Positions 28,952 to 37,387 of a DNA stretch of 64,000 nucleotides are shown piece by piece. Source of the DNA: Thiocystis violacea. Its GTDB lineage: Bacteria; Pseudomonadota; Gammaproteobacteria; Chromatiales; Chromatiaceae. Position 1 is the first letter of the stretch. Every line of letters begins with the position of its first letter. A model generated the notes under the pieces. It ran no database searches, was not told the DNA's origin, and worked only from the letters and a program-made list of their open reading frames with translations. The position numbers and the translations under genes are program-made. The DNA is taken from the NCBI RefSeq assembly GCF_016583565.1, contig NZ_NRRF01000011.1:51302-115301 (forward strand), written 5' to 3'.

Positions 28952-29725
28952 ATGCTGATCGACTCCCACTGCCACCTGGATCGGGTGGATCTCAAGGCGT
29001 ACGCAGGCGCATTCGACCGCATGATGCAGGCCGGTGTCGAGGCTGGCGTGACGCGCATGCTCTGCGTGTCGATCGATCTTGAGCGCTATCCCGCGATGCG
29101 TGAGATGGTCGATGCCTATGCGCAGGTCGACGTCTCAGTCGGCGTCCATCCCAATGAGGAGGGGGGGCGCGAGCCCAGTATCGAGGAGCTGATCGAACTC
29201 GCGGCCGACCCCCGCAATGTCGCGATCGGAGAGACCGGTCTGGATTATTTCCGCAGCGAGGGGGATCTGGGCTGGCAGCAGGAGCGTTTCCGCACCCACA
29301 TCGCTGCGGCGCGCGCGTGCGCCAAGCCCTTGATCGTCCATACCCGGAACGCGCGAGCCGATACCCTTCGCATCCTCGCCGAGGCGGGTGCGTCTGATGT
29401 CGGCGGTGTGCTCCACTGTTTCACCGAGGATTGGGAGACCGCCAGGAAGGGGCTCGACCTGGGGTTTCACGTCTCCTTCTCCGGCATCCTGACCTTCAAG
29501 AACGCGGTCGAGCTGCGTGAGGTCGCGCGCCAAGTGCCCATCGACCGTCTGCTCATCGAGACCGACTCTCCGTATCTGGCCCCAGTTCCGCACCGCGGCA
29601 AACCCAATGAGCCGAGGTTCGTCGGCCATGTCGCCGATTGCATTGCCGAGCTGAGAGGGATGACCCGGGAAGAGGTCGCCGCGGTCACGGCCGAGAATTA
29701 TCTGAGACTCTTTCGGGGCGCCTGA
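28952..29725 (+). CDS. tatD: TatD-family metal-dependent deoxyribonuclease
   Basis: 257 residues. Metal ligands visible in order: DSHCHLD at the N-terminus, GETGLDYF, HTRNARAD, VLHCFTED and ETDSPYLAPVPHRGKPNEP. These define the TatD/YcfH amidohydrolase-like nucleases. ATG 28952 follows GAGG; upstream in-frame ATGs lie before the metal motif and overlap pilZ. Last gene of the fab-to-tatD gene string. Confidence 0.93.
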   Translation: MLIDSHCHLDRVDLKAYAGAFDRMMQAGVEAGVTRMLCVSIDLERYPAMREMVDAYAQVDVSVGVHPNEEGGREPSIEELIELAADPRNVAIGETGLDYFRSEGDLGWQQERFRTHIAAARACAKPLIVHTRNARADTLRILAEAGASDVGGVLHCFTEDWETARKGLDLGFHVSFSGILTFKNAVELREVARQVPIDRLLIETDSPYLAPVPHRGKPNEPRFVGHVADCIAELRGMTREEVAAVTAENYLRLFRGA

Positions 29726-29803
29726 GACCAGATCCGTCCCGCGCAGACCATGGTCGGACTCTGGTTAACGCCGCCCGACCCGATCATGATCTGCAAAGCA
29801 CGC

Positions 29804-31375
29804 CTATTTTGCCTTGCCGTTCTGCTTTGAACGTTCCTCGATCCGCTTGTCGCCGCAGGGGAGGTATCCGGCGGTCGGCACGGGCTCCTGCTTCAGTGCC
29901 TCGTTCAGGGTGTCGCAGATGGTGCGCAGTACCTTGACCCGCGCATAAGGTTTGTCGTTGCCTTCGACCAGCGTCCAGGCGGCGTGCTTGGTGCTGGTTC
30001 GCACCACCATCTCATTGACGGCCTCCTTGTATTGCGGCCATTTCTCGCGGTTGCGCCAATCTTCATCCGTGATCTTGTACTGCTTGTAGGGGACGTTCTC
30101 GCGGTCCTTGAAGCGGCTGAGCTGCTCCTCCTGACTGATATGCAGCCAGAACTTCATGAGGATGACGCCGCTGTCAACCAACTGCTCTTCGAAGCGGTTG
30201 ATCTCGGAATAGGCGCGCCGCCATTCGGCGTCCGATGCAAACCCCTCGACACGCTCGACCAGGACGCGGCCGTACCAGGATCTGTCGTAGATGGTGATAT
30301 GCCCCGCGTGCGGGATGTGCCGCCAGAAACGCCAGAGATAGTGGTGCGCCTTTTCTTCGTCGGTCGGCGCCGCCACGGGGATCGCCCGGAACAGGCGCGC
30401 GTCCACGGCATTGGTGATCCGCCGGATCGCGCCGCCCTTGCCACCGGCGTCCATGCCCTCGAAGACCAGCACGGTGGAGCGCTTCTTGTTGTAGGCGGTC
30501 CAGGCGAGCTCGTTGATCTCGCTCTGCAGCTGCTTGATCTCGCCCTTGTAGTCCTCGCGCGGGAGCACGAGCGAGAGGTCCAGTTGGTCGAGCAGGGTGA
30601 TCTGGGCGTTTGGGCTCGAGGGCAGTTCGGGGCTGCTGACGACGGTGTTCTGGTCGTCCGGGGTCGCGTCGTTGAGCCGCGAGCGGATGGCGTGCAGCAG
30701 GGTCTTGCCGACCGTGAGATCCCGATAGCGCCGATTCCCGGCCTCGACCAGGTACCAGGGCGAGATGCCGCGGTCGGTGTGCAGGATGATGCGCTCGGCG
30801 ACCTGCTCGAAGGCCGCGTAGTGCTCCGAGAACTTGCTCTTGTCCGGCGCCATTTTCCAGCGGCTCTTGTCGTCGCGCGAGAGTTCCTTGAGCCGCGCCT
30901 TTTGGTCCTCCTCCGACATGTGGAACCAGAATTTGACGATCAGGGCGCCGTCCTGGATCAGCATGCGCTCGAAGTCGACGATGCGGTTGAGCTCGCCATC
31001 CAGCTCGGCATCGCTGCAATGACCGCCGAAACGGTGCTCGATCGGGGTCTGGTACCAGCCGCCGAAGAGGATGGAGATCTCGCCGCGCGACGGCATGGAA
31101 CGCCAGAAGCGCCAGTAGCGTGGTCGCTCGCGCTCCTCGTCGGACTCATCCCAGAAGGCGAAGGTCTGCACGCCGCGGGCGTCCAGCCATTCGTTGAGCC
31201 GATTGATGACCTCGCCCTTGCCGGCGGCCTCGACGCCTGAGATCAGGACGATGACCGGGATATTGGTGTCTTTCAGATCGCGCTGGACGGCGAGCAGTTG
31301 GGTGCGCAGCTCATCCTGCTGCTCCTTGAAGTCTTTCTTGCTGACAGAGCGTCCGACCTTGGTTGCCTCGAACAT
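29804..31375 (-). CDS. pap: Polyphosphate:AMP phosphotransferase (two-domain PPK2)
   Basis: 523 residues with two PPK2 domains. The N-terminal P-loop is ISGVEAAGKGEVINRLNEW and the C-terminal one VFEGMDAGGKGGAIRRI; lid-region motifs RPRYWRFWRSMPSRGEI and HHYLWRFWRHIPHAGHI follow each. The double-domain form phosphorylates AMP with polyphosphate, unlike single-domain ADP/GDP enzymes. GAGGAG precedes ATG 31375; longer frames upstream have no support. Polyphosphate use fits the energy storage of phototrophic or sulfur-oxidising bacteria. Confidence 0.9.
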   Translation of the reverse strand: MFEATKVGRSVSKKDFKEQQDELRTQLLAVQRDLKDTNIPVIVLISGVEAAGKGEVINRLNEWLDARGVQTFAFWDESDEERERPRYWRFWRSMPSRGEISILFGGWYQTPIEHRFGGHCSDAELDGELNRIVDFERMLIQDGALIVKFWFHMSEEDQKARLKELSRDDKSRWKMAPDKSKFSEHYAAFEQVAERIILHTDRGISPWYLVEAGNRRYRDLTVGKTLLHAIRSRLNDATPDDQNTVVSSPELPSSPNAQITLLDQLDLSLVLPREDYKGEIKQLQSEINELAWTAYNKKRSTVLVFEGMDAGGKGGAIRRITNAVDARLFRAIPVAAPTDEEKAHHYLWRFWRHIPHAGHITIYDRSWYGRVLVERVEGFASDAEWRRAYSEINRFEEQLVDSGVILMKFWLHISQEEQLSRFKDRENVPYKQYKITDEDWRNREKWPQYKEAVNEMVVRTSTKHAAWTLVEGNDKPYARVKVLRTICDTLNEALKQEPVPTAGYLPCGDKRIEERSKQNGKAK

Positions 31376-31525
31376 GATTCGTCTCCTCGGCGGGCTGGGG
31401 TCGCGCGAAGTGTAAGGCGAATATCGGCAGAGGTCGCGGAGAATCTGACAATCATTGGATCCGACCCGTGGCCGGGGGCCTTGGCGCGAGCGCCGCATGG
31501 CGGGTCCATCGCCCGCCCGTCGCGC

Positions 31526-31930
31526 TCAGCCCGGCATCCGCGCTTCCAGGTTGAAGCATGCACCCGATGCCCCTTCGTCGCCCAGCGGTTCGATCTGGCG
31601 GTGGACGAGCCAGCGTCCGTCGCGCAGGCGCCAGGCGGTGATGGATTCACCATAGGCGAGCGCCTCGTAGAAGTCTTCGTCGTCGTCGGATCGGAGATCG
31701 ATCTGGCGGTAGTCGTGCGCGTAGAAGCAGGGGATACCCTGGCTGTCGTCGCCGAAGACGCGCCGGGCCAGGATCTCATGCTCGCGATGGACTCGGAACG
31801 AGCGCGGCTCGATGGCTTGGCGCCGCCAGCGTGGCGGGAGTCGCGACGACCAGCTTGGCTCACAGTCATCCAGGGCCGTCAGGCGCGTGCGATGTGGCTT
31901 GTGTCCGTAGAGGCAGTGCGCTCTCGCCAT
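31526..31930 (-). CDS. Hypothetical protein downstream of modD
   Basis: 134 residues, not recognised. GGAG lies eight bases before ATG 31930, and the start is 13 bases after the modD stop, so it is probably the last gene of the mod operon. The protein is Arg- and Asp-rich (FRVHREHEILARRVF, IDLRSDDDEDFYEALAYG) and ends with a WRLRDGRWLVHRQI segment like a small beta-sheet domain. No signal peptide or membrane helix. Its linkage suggests a role in molybdenum use, but that is inference. Confidence 0.65.
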   Translation of the reverse strand: MARAHCLYGHKPHRTRLTALDDCEPSWSSRLPPRWRRQAIEPRSFRVHREHEILARRVFGDDSQGIPCFYAHDYRQIDLRSDDDEDFYEALAYGESITAWRLRDGRWLVHRQIEPLGDEGASGACFNLEARMPG

Positions 31931-31943
31931 GGCTGTCACTCCA

Positions 31944-32786
31944 TCAGAGGTAGAAGCGCACTTGGACGTCCCGAGGGGGCGCCAGGTGCGGGGCCGTGGT
32001 GACCAGCAGCCTGGCGCCGGCGCGGGCGTAGTCTTCGGCGTTGCTGGCGTTGATGCCGCCGGCGGCGGCGAGGACGGCGGTGGAGCCGCGCGCGGCGAAT
32101 GCGGTGGCGACCTCGGCGACGGCTTGCGGAGAAAACTTTTCGAGTTGCAGCACATCCGCATCGGCCCAGCGCAGCGCCTCCTCCGGGGTGTTGACCTCGA
32201 CCACGACACGCTTTTCGGGGCACTGGCGATGCAGTCGGGCGATGGTCTCGGTCGGCGGCTCGTCGCCCAGGAAGAGGCGGTGCTCGGCGAAGACCAGGAG
32301 GGTTTCGGAGAGTCCGTTGCGATGCATGACGGCACCGCCCGCCTTGAAGGACTTGACCGCGAGGTGGCGGGTGCCCGGCACGTTCTTGCGGGTGCCGGCG
32401 ACCATGGCGTCCGGGTGGCCCCGGCATGCTGCCGCGACGATGTCCGCGGCGCGGGTCGCGATCCCCGCGCACCACTCCATCAGGGTTTGCGCGGCCTTCC
32501 AGCCGCGATGTAGCGCGCTGGCGCTGCCGCGCGCCTCCAGCAGCAGGGTCTCGGGCGCGGCCTGGGTGCCGGAGGCCGCGCGGATCTGCGCCTCGGCGCC
32601 GCAGAGCTGGAACATGCGCACGGCCTCCTCGACGCCGCAGACGACCATGGGGTCGCGGGCGAAGAAGCGGATCTGGCCTGTCCTTGCGGCGATGCCGAGC
32701 GACTCGGTGGTCAGATCGCCGAAGGGGACGTCTTCGTTCAGGAGTTGGTGCAGTTCATGGTCGCTGAGGACGGGTGGTGTGGGCAT
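31944..32786 (-). CDS. modD: ModD, NadC-like protein of molybdate operon
   Basis: 280 residues. Homologous to quinolinate phosphoribosyltransferase (NadC): EDVPFGDLTTESLG, AGTRKNVPGTRHLAVKSFKAGG, HRNGLSETLLV and VLAAAGGINASNAEDYA. Proteins of this type in mod operons are called ModD; their exact role in molybdenum transport is unclear. Placement directly after modC supports ModD rather than NadC. ATG 32786 chosen; another ATG eight codons upstream is possible, and neither has a clear ribosome-binding site. Confidence 0.85.
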   Translation of the reverse strand: MPTPPVLSDHELHQLLNEDVPFGDLTTESLGIAARTGQIRFFARDPMVVCGVEEAVRMFQLCGAEAQIRAASGTQAAPETLLLEARGSASALHRGWKAAQTLMEWCAGIATRAADIVAAACRGHPDAMVAGTRKNVPGTRHLAVKSFKAGGAVMHRNGLSETLLVFAEHRLFLGDEPPTETIARLHRQCPEKRVVVEVNTPEEALRWADADVLQLEKFSPQAVAEVATAFAARGSTAVLAAAGGINASNAEDYARAGARLLVTTAPHLAPPRDVQVRFYL

Positions 32787-32816
32787 GGTCGAGGATCTCG
32801 CTTCAGGCATCGTGAG

Positions 32817-32904
32817 GTTCAGGGTATCGATGTTCAGGGGTGTTGATGTTCGGGAGGTGCTGATGTTCAGGAGGCATTGATGTTCAGGGCTATTGGAATT
32901 CAGG
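32817..32904. repeat. Imperfect tandem repeat, about 16-bp unit
   Basis: Five to six units each starting GTTCAGG or a one-base variant begin at 32817, 32832, 32848, 32865, 32882 and 32898 (spacing 15-17 bases; consensus GTTCAGGRGNNTTGAT). They fill the modC-modD gap and include the last codons of modC. The variable spacing is more like a decayed minisatellite than CRISPR. Confidence 0.75.
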
Positions 32905-33957
32905 AACGCCGCACTCCGGCGCGCTGGCACGCTCACGCAGCGGGACCACGCAGTGGCTCGGGATCTCGAGCCGGGCGCTGGTTCCAGGGCTTGGCGCGGG
33001 GCTGGTCTTGGGCAGATGAATGCGCAGCGGCGAGCGGTCGGCGAGGCGGCAGAGGAGGGCATGATAACCGCCCATGTCGGTGATGCGGCTGACCTCGATC
33101 GGCAGCCCCTTGTCCATGCTCAGCGTCGGTCCGTCCGGGAGGATGGCGACGACCTCGGGGTGTCGCGTGCGTGTATCGGTGCGGATAGGCACCCGACCCC
33201 AGGTCCCGCACGCCGTCTCGCCTTCCCAGTGCTGTACCGCCAAGGTGTTGGGCCAGCCGAGCACCCGCGCCACCTCGGCATCGCCAGGCCGCGCGAAGAC
33301 CTCCTCGGTCGGACCCAGGCGCCGCAGCCGCCCGTCGATGATGACGCCGACACGGTCGGCGACCTGGCGGACGTCCTCCAGATCATGGGAGACCAGGATG
33401 GCTGGGATGCCGGCATCCGCGACCACCTCCTGAAACAGGATCCGAAGCGCCTGCCGTAGGCTGAAGTCGACCGCCGAGAAGGGCTCGTCGAGCAGCAGCA
33501 CCCTGGGCCGCGCCGCCAGTGCGCGGGCCAGGGCAACGCGCTGGCGCTGTCCGCCTGACAGGGCGGCGGGTGGGCGGTCCGCGAGGTGGCGTAGTCCGAG
33601 CCGCTCCAGCCATGGGGCGATCTGCTCTGACCGATCGGCGCCGCGCGGCAGCCCGAAGGCGATGTTGCGGGCGACGCTCAGATGCGGGAAGAGGGCGTAG
33701 TCCTGAAACATGAAACCGACACGGCGATGGCGCGGGGCCAGGTCGATGCGTCTGGCGCGGTCGAGCCAGATCTGGTCGCCGTGCCGGATGGTGCCCGAGC
33801 TGGGCCTTTCCAGCCCGGCGAGCAGACGCAGCAAGGTGGTCTTGCCGCCGCCGGAGGGACCAAGGAGGGCGGTGATGCCGTCGGCTGGGATGCGCAGATC
33901 GATGTCCAGCGCGAACCCCTTGCGTTGAAAGGTCACTCTCGCGTCCAAGTCGGTCAT
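32890..33957 (-). CDS. modC: Molybdate ABC transporter ATP-binding protein
   Basis: 355 residues. Walker A GPSGGGKTT, signature LSGGQRQRVALARAL, Walker B RVLLLDEPFSAVD, H-loop LVSHDLEDV; a C-terminal TOBE-like domain follows from about residue 235 (LPIEVSRITDMGGYHALLCRL). It powers ModB. The start ATG overlaps the modB stop (ATGA). The extreme C-terminus runs into the tandem repeat. Confidence 0.9.
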   Translation of the reverse strand: MTDLDARVTFQRKGFALDIDLRIPADGITALLGPSGGGKTTLLRLLAGLERPSSGTIRHGDQIWLDRARRIDLAPRHRRVGFMFQDYALFPHLSVARNIAFGLPRGADRSEQIAPWLERLGLRHLADRPPAALSGGQRQRVALARALAARPRVLLLDEPFSAVDFSLRQALRILFQEVVADAGIPAILVSHDLEDVRQVADRVGVIIDGRLRRLGPTEEVFARPGDAEVARVLGWPNTLAVQHWEGETACGTWGRVPIRTDTRTRHPEVVAILPDGPTLSMDKGLPIEVSRITDMGGYHALLCRLADRSPLRIHLPKTSPAPSPGTSARLEIPSHCVVPLRERASAPECGVPEFQ

Positions 33958-34622
33958 CAGAGGCGTCCCAGTTTGCGCAGCAGAACGAAGAGGGCGAGTG
34001 ACACCAGGCCCAGCAGGATGGAGAGCCTGGAGGCGCAGGCGAAGTCGCCGTCGAGCACCTGGTTGTAGATGGCGAGCGAGAGGGTCTCGGTGGAGCCGAT
34101 GATGTTGCCGCCGAGCATCAGGGTGATGCCGACCTCCCCGAAGGAGCGGCCGACGCCCAGTGTCAGTCCGGCGACGATGCTGCGCCGCACGACCGGGATG
34201 ACGACCAGGATCAGTGTCTCGAAGCGCCCCTTGCCGAGGGTGTAGGCGGCCTCGATCAGGTCGCGCGCGCTGCCTTCGATGGCGGACTGGATGGGCTTGA
34301 CCACCAGCGGCAGCCCCGCCACGAAGGAGGCCAGGACCAGCGCCTGGAAGGAGAACACCAGATCCCAATCGAGCGTCTGATGCAGCCAGCCGCCGATCGG
34401 GCCGTGGCGGCCAAAGGCCATCAAGAGGAAGAACCCGATGGCGATGGGCGGGAAGACCAGCGGCAGTGAGATGATGGCGTCGAGCAGTCCCCGGAACGGG
34501 ATCGGCTGGCTCAACAGATAGCCCAGCGCGATCCCGAAGACCAAGAACAGCACCAGCACCACGCCGGCGACCTCTACGCTCAGCAGGAGCGAGGAGGGCG
34601 CGCAGGCGACGAGGCTCGGCAT
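33957..34622 (-). CDS. modB: Molybdate ABC transporter permease
   Basis: 221 residues with about five to six membrane helices. The EAA loop that docks to ModC reads LIEAAYTLGKGRFETLILVV, and GRSFGEVGITLMLGGNI is typical of ModB/CysT-type permeases. Start overlaps the modA stop; stop overlaps modC. Could serve tungstate as well as molybdate. Confidence 0.9.
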   Translation of the reverse strand: MPSLVACAPSSLLLSVEVAGVVLVLFLVFGIALGYLLSQPIPFRGLLDAIISLPLVFPPIAIGFFLLMAFGRHGPIGGWLHQTLDWDLVFSFQALVLASFVAGLPLVVKPIQSAIEGSARDLIEAAYTLGKGRFETLILVVIPVVRRSIVAGLTLGVGRSFGEVGITLMLGGNIIGSTETLSLAIYNQVLDGDFACASRLSILLGLVSLALFVLLRKLGRL

Positions 34623-35329
34623 CAGAGTCCGTACTTCGCGAAGATGGCTTTCGCCTTCTGGGTGCCAAGGAACTCGGCGAAAGCCGTGGCGGCCTCGGAT
34701 GCCGGCCTCGCTGTGGGGTAGGCGAGGGCGATGATTGGCGGATCGTAGAGCGCGCTCGGCAGCTCCTCGAAGCCGGCGATCTTGTCCTGGATGCCGAGCG
34801 CGTCCGTGATATTGATGAAGCCAGCATCCACCGTTCCTGCGATCAGGTAGGCCGAGACCTGCGGCACGGTCGCCACTGTCATCAGCTTTTCCCGCACCTG
34901 CGGCATCAGCCCGCTACGCTCCAGGAACTGGGTGGCGGCTCGGCCATAGATGGCCTTCTTGGGGTCGGGCAGGGCAATGCGTTCGACCTCCGTGTCGGCC
35001 AGTGTCTGGTAGCCGCTCAGGCGGGTGTGGGCATAGGCGAGCACCAGTCGGCCTCTGCCAAGTGGGGTGAATCGCGTGAAGAGTCCCGTCTCGGTCAGCA
35101 AGCCCTGCTCGCCGACAACCAGGTCGACCCGATCGCTATCGCGGGTTTGGGCGATGACCTGCCGCATGTTGCCGAACGCGGCCTGGACCTGGATGCCGGA
35201 GTCTTGCGTGAAGGCGGCATAGACCTCGGTCAGCGGCTTCTTGTAGCCGGCGCCGGCGGCGATGAGCAGTGAGTCCGCGATGGCGGCGACGGGGGCGAGC
35301 AGACAACAGAGGATCAGGAGAAGGCGCAT
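34622..35329 (-). CDS. modA: Molybdate-binding periplasmic protein
   Basis: 235 residues. Signal peptide MRLLLILCCLLAPVAAIADS, then the PBP type 2 fold beginning LLIAAGAGYKKPLTEVYAAF and containing NMRQVIAQTRDSDRVDLVVG and DAGFINITDALG. GGAG lies seven bases before ATG 35329; a longer frame to 35365 would put residues before the signal peptide. The binding-site sequence differs from E. coli ModA (no SSLG), so tungstate or another oxyanion is possible, but the ModE-like operator upstream supports molybdate. Confidence 0.85.
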   Translation of the reverse strand: MRLLLILCCLLAPVAAIADSLLIAAGAGYKKPLTEVYAAFTQDSGIQVQAAFGNMRQVIAQTRDSDRVDLVVGEQGLLTETGLFTRFTPLGRGRLVLAYAHTRLSGYQTLADTEVERIALPDPKKAIYGRAATQFLERSGLMPQVREKLMTVATVPQVSAYLIAGTVDAGFINITDALGIQDKIAGFEELPSALYDPPIIALAYPTARPASEAATAFAEFLGTQKAKAIFAKYGL

Positions 35330-35505
35330 GGAGAGGCTCCGAAGGATGAGAGGGTCTTGACGCATGGCCGGGTCAGGGATCGAAGGTCGATGCGGCGCTT
35401 GGGCGCTTGGTCGCGATCCGCGCGGCTCAGCGCGCGTCCGTGGCCGAGCACATGCGGTGGTGATCGATCTTTATCCCTGAAGGCGCGGTCTGCGTCTCGC
35501 CGGTA

Positions 35506-35531
35506 CGTTGTATTACGAATGATATAACGAT
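35506..35531. promoter_or_regulatory. ModE-like operator upstream of modA
   Basis: On the minus strand 35531-35506 reads ATCGTTATAT, seven bases, AATACAACG. The E. coli modA ModE site reads ATCGTTATAT, seven bases, TACATAACG from memory. The half-sites CGTTATAT and CGTTGTAT are inverted repeats with one mismatch. It lies 177 bases before the modA start. ModE with bound molybdate would repress the operon here. No modE gene is in the window. Confidence 0.7.
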
Positions 35532-35769
35532 CGTTGGCGTTGCTTAAGCAAAGATGGCGCCAGTGTCAGCGCCGTCTGGCCCGTCATCCCTCTACTGAGT
35601 TCCAGGTGCCTGTATCGAATGGATGTTCGAGAGCTTTGCGGGGCCTGATGACGGGGATGGATTGGGTATCGCCTGATCTGAAAAGCGGTGGCGCGAATGT
35701 CTCATTGTCGTTTCCCGACGGATGACGACGGGGCGACTGTCGCGAAGCCGACAGCGCCGTGGTGGCGGC

Positions 35770-36057
35770 AAGAGCGAGGAGCGTGCGCGAGAGAGTGGGG
35801 AGCATGGGCGCCGTGCCAGCGACGCCTTCGAGCGCATCAGCACCTCCGTGATCTCGCTCAGCGACATGAACACCCAGATCGCCAGCGCGGCGGAGGAGCA
35901 GTCGGCCGTGGCGGAGGAGATCAACCGCAACATCCACATCATCACCGGGGCGGTCGGCGAGATGGCATCCAGCTCCGCGCGCCTGGCGCAGGCGAGCGAG
36001 GCGTTGTCTCGCCTGGCGGCTCAGATCCAGGAGCAGATCGGTCAGTTCCGGGTTTGA
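35770..36057 (+). pseudogene. Chemoreceptor (MCP) C-terminal remnant
   Basis: About 95 codons in one frame encode the end of a methyl-accepting chemotaxis signalling domain: FERISTSVISLSDMNTQIAS, then AAEEQSAVAEEINRNIHII and SSARLAQASEALSRLAAQI, ending at TGA 36055-36057. The conserved MCP hairpin tip, HAMP and sensor domains are missing, and the sequence before about 35770 in any frame is not MCP-like. It is a truncated relic. No ribosome-binding site precedes it. Confidence 0.75.
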
Positions 36058-36656
36058 TTCGGATGCTTGGCTCGGCAGCAATGCCGAGACCGCGCCGGGA
36101 ACCTGGTCTGATCACGCCCGGTCGAGCGTGGCTGGATCCTCGGGAGATCCCCACTGCGCTGCCTTGCCCCGGATGCCGGGTTATTCGAGCCCTCAATCGA
36201 GCACGAAAAGAATACGATGTCATCAAGTGGTCAAATCCTGTGCGATCTAACCTGATCTCAGGCCATTCATGTGCTCGCGGCCTTCGTTCAGTGGTTATCC
36301 ACAGACTTAATCACAAACGATGTGCATAAAGTGAGGCGGCGAGACGGAGCTCTGAACGATCCGAAAAAGTCAATGGCAGTAGCCTATTTTATTTTTTCTT
36401 CTAATCTATTTTACTGTTTTTAAAAGATTTTATATTCTTATTGCACGGACTGCCCGTCCGGTTCAAAGACGCAAGGACGGTCGACGGCTGAGCCGGTCTT
36501 GACACGCTTTTCGGGATCTGGAACCCATTCATTCACAGGGCGCTCCGGGACCCAAAACCGCGCTCGAAAGCACGTTCTTGTCCATCGAAACTGAGTGTTT
36601 CTACTCAATATGGCTCGGATTCAAAAGGTGTCTATCCGCAGCGCCAGAACCTGGTG
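36058..36656. other. Gene-free region with DnaA boxes and AT-rich tract
   Basis: The longest gene-free stretch in the window (about 599 bases), lying between the 3' ends of the MCP remnant and ogt. DnaA-box consensus TTATNCACA occurs at 36295-36303 (TTATCCACA) and inverted at 36321-36329 (TGTGCATAA). One-mismatch boxes lie at 36307-36315 and 36529-36537. An AT tract, 36385-36442, has about 8 G/C in 58 bases, in an otherwise GC-rich sequence. GATC is frequent nearby. No ORF of credible content was found. Confidence 0.6.
36295..36329. other. DnaA-box cluster
   Basis: Two exact DnaA boxes (36295-36303 plus, 36321-36329 minus) and one with a single mismatch (TTAATCACA, 36307-36315) lie within 35 bases, 55 bases from the AT-rich tract at 36385. 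This is the arrangement of an origin or another DnaA-controlled element, but no dnaA, dnaN, gidA or rpmH gene is in the window. Confidence 0.5.
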
Positions 36657-37298
36657 TCAGGAACCGATGTTCCCGTCCGCCAAAGGCGTGCGAGGATCGC
36701 ACGAGGCAGGGGCTGATGCCGGAATGCCCCGGTTCTGGATGCATGCCTGTGCTTCACGTGCCAGCAAGGCCGCCTTGCGCGCCACGCCCCAGCGATAGCC
36801 AGCGAGGCCGCCGTCTCCGCGAACGACGCGATGACAGGGAACGGCGACTGCCAGGGGATTGGCCGCGCAGGCCCCTGCCACGGCGCGCGCCGCCCTGGGG
36901 GCGCCGATACGCTGTGCCAGCTCGCCGTAGCTGAGGGTCTCACCGGGAGGAATCCTGCCCAGCGCTGCCCAGACCCGCTGCTGGAAGGCCGTGCCACGGA
37001 TGTCGAGCGGTACATCCAGGCTCGTCCCCGGCGACTCGATCAGATCGACGACCCGCTCGACCAGGTCGTCGGGTGCGCCATCGCTCGCACTGAGGGTGGC
37101 CGTGGGAAAGCGGCGCTCCAGATCCCGCAGCAGGGTGTCGCTGTTGTCACCCATGAGAATGGCGCAGACGCCGTGCGCGCTCTCGGCCACGAGCAGGCCG
37201 CCGAGCGAGCAGTCGCCGAACGCATAGCGGATCTGCATCCGGGTGTGATGCGCCTCCCCGCTCGACTCGTGGGTCTGTGCAAGCACCTTCTTCGTCAT
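36657..37298 (-). CDS. ogt: Methylated-DNA--protein-cysteine methyltransferase (Ada C-half type)
   Basis: 213 residues. Takes the methyl group from O6-methylguanine onto C155 in AVPCHRVVRGDGGLAGYRWG. The N-terminal half, IRYAFGDCSLGGLLVAES and GVCAILMGDN, is the Ada-type ribonuclease-like domain, so the protein is closer to the C-terminal half of Ada than to short Ogt. The Ada N-terminal phosphotriester and AraC domains are absent. A Pro/Ala-rich tail of about 30 residues is unusual. Confidence 0.92.
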   Translation of the reverse strand: MTKKVLAQTHESSGEAHHTRMQIRYAFGDCSLGGLLVAESAHGVCAILMGDNSDTLLRDLERRFPTATLSASDGAPDDLVERVVDLIESPGTSLDVPLDIRGTAFQQRVWAALGRIPPGETLSYGELAQRIGAPRAARAVAGACAANPLAVAVPCHRVVRGDGGLAGYRWGVARKAALLAREAQACIQNRGIPASAPASCDPRTPLADGNIGS

Positions 37299-37387
37299 TG
37301 CAAGCCTCCTGTGCGTGGGACACGGGCGTGCACGCCCATCTCAGTCTGGAGAAGGGCGCAAGGCGAGGTCGGGGGGCCAGCAGGGGC

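Noticed and set aside
32817..32904. CRISPR-like array
   Set aside because: Unit is only about 16 bases and imperfect, without unique spacers or cas genes.
36446..36500. Possible c-di-GMP (GEMM) riboswitch because of GACGCAA near a CGGAC hairpin
   Set aside because: The conserved GEMM core and tetraloop/receptor are missing, and no gene starts downstream on that strand.
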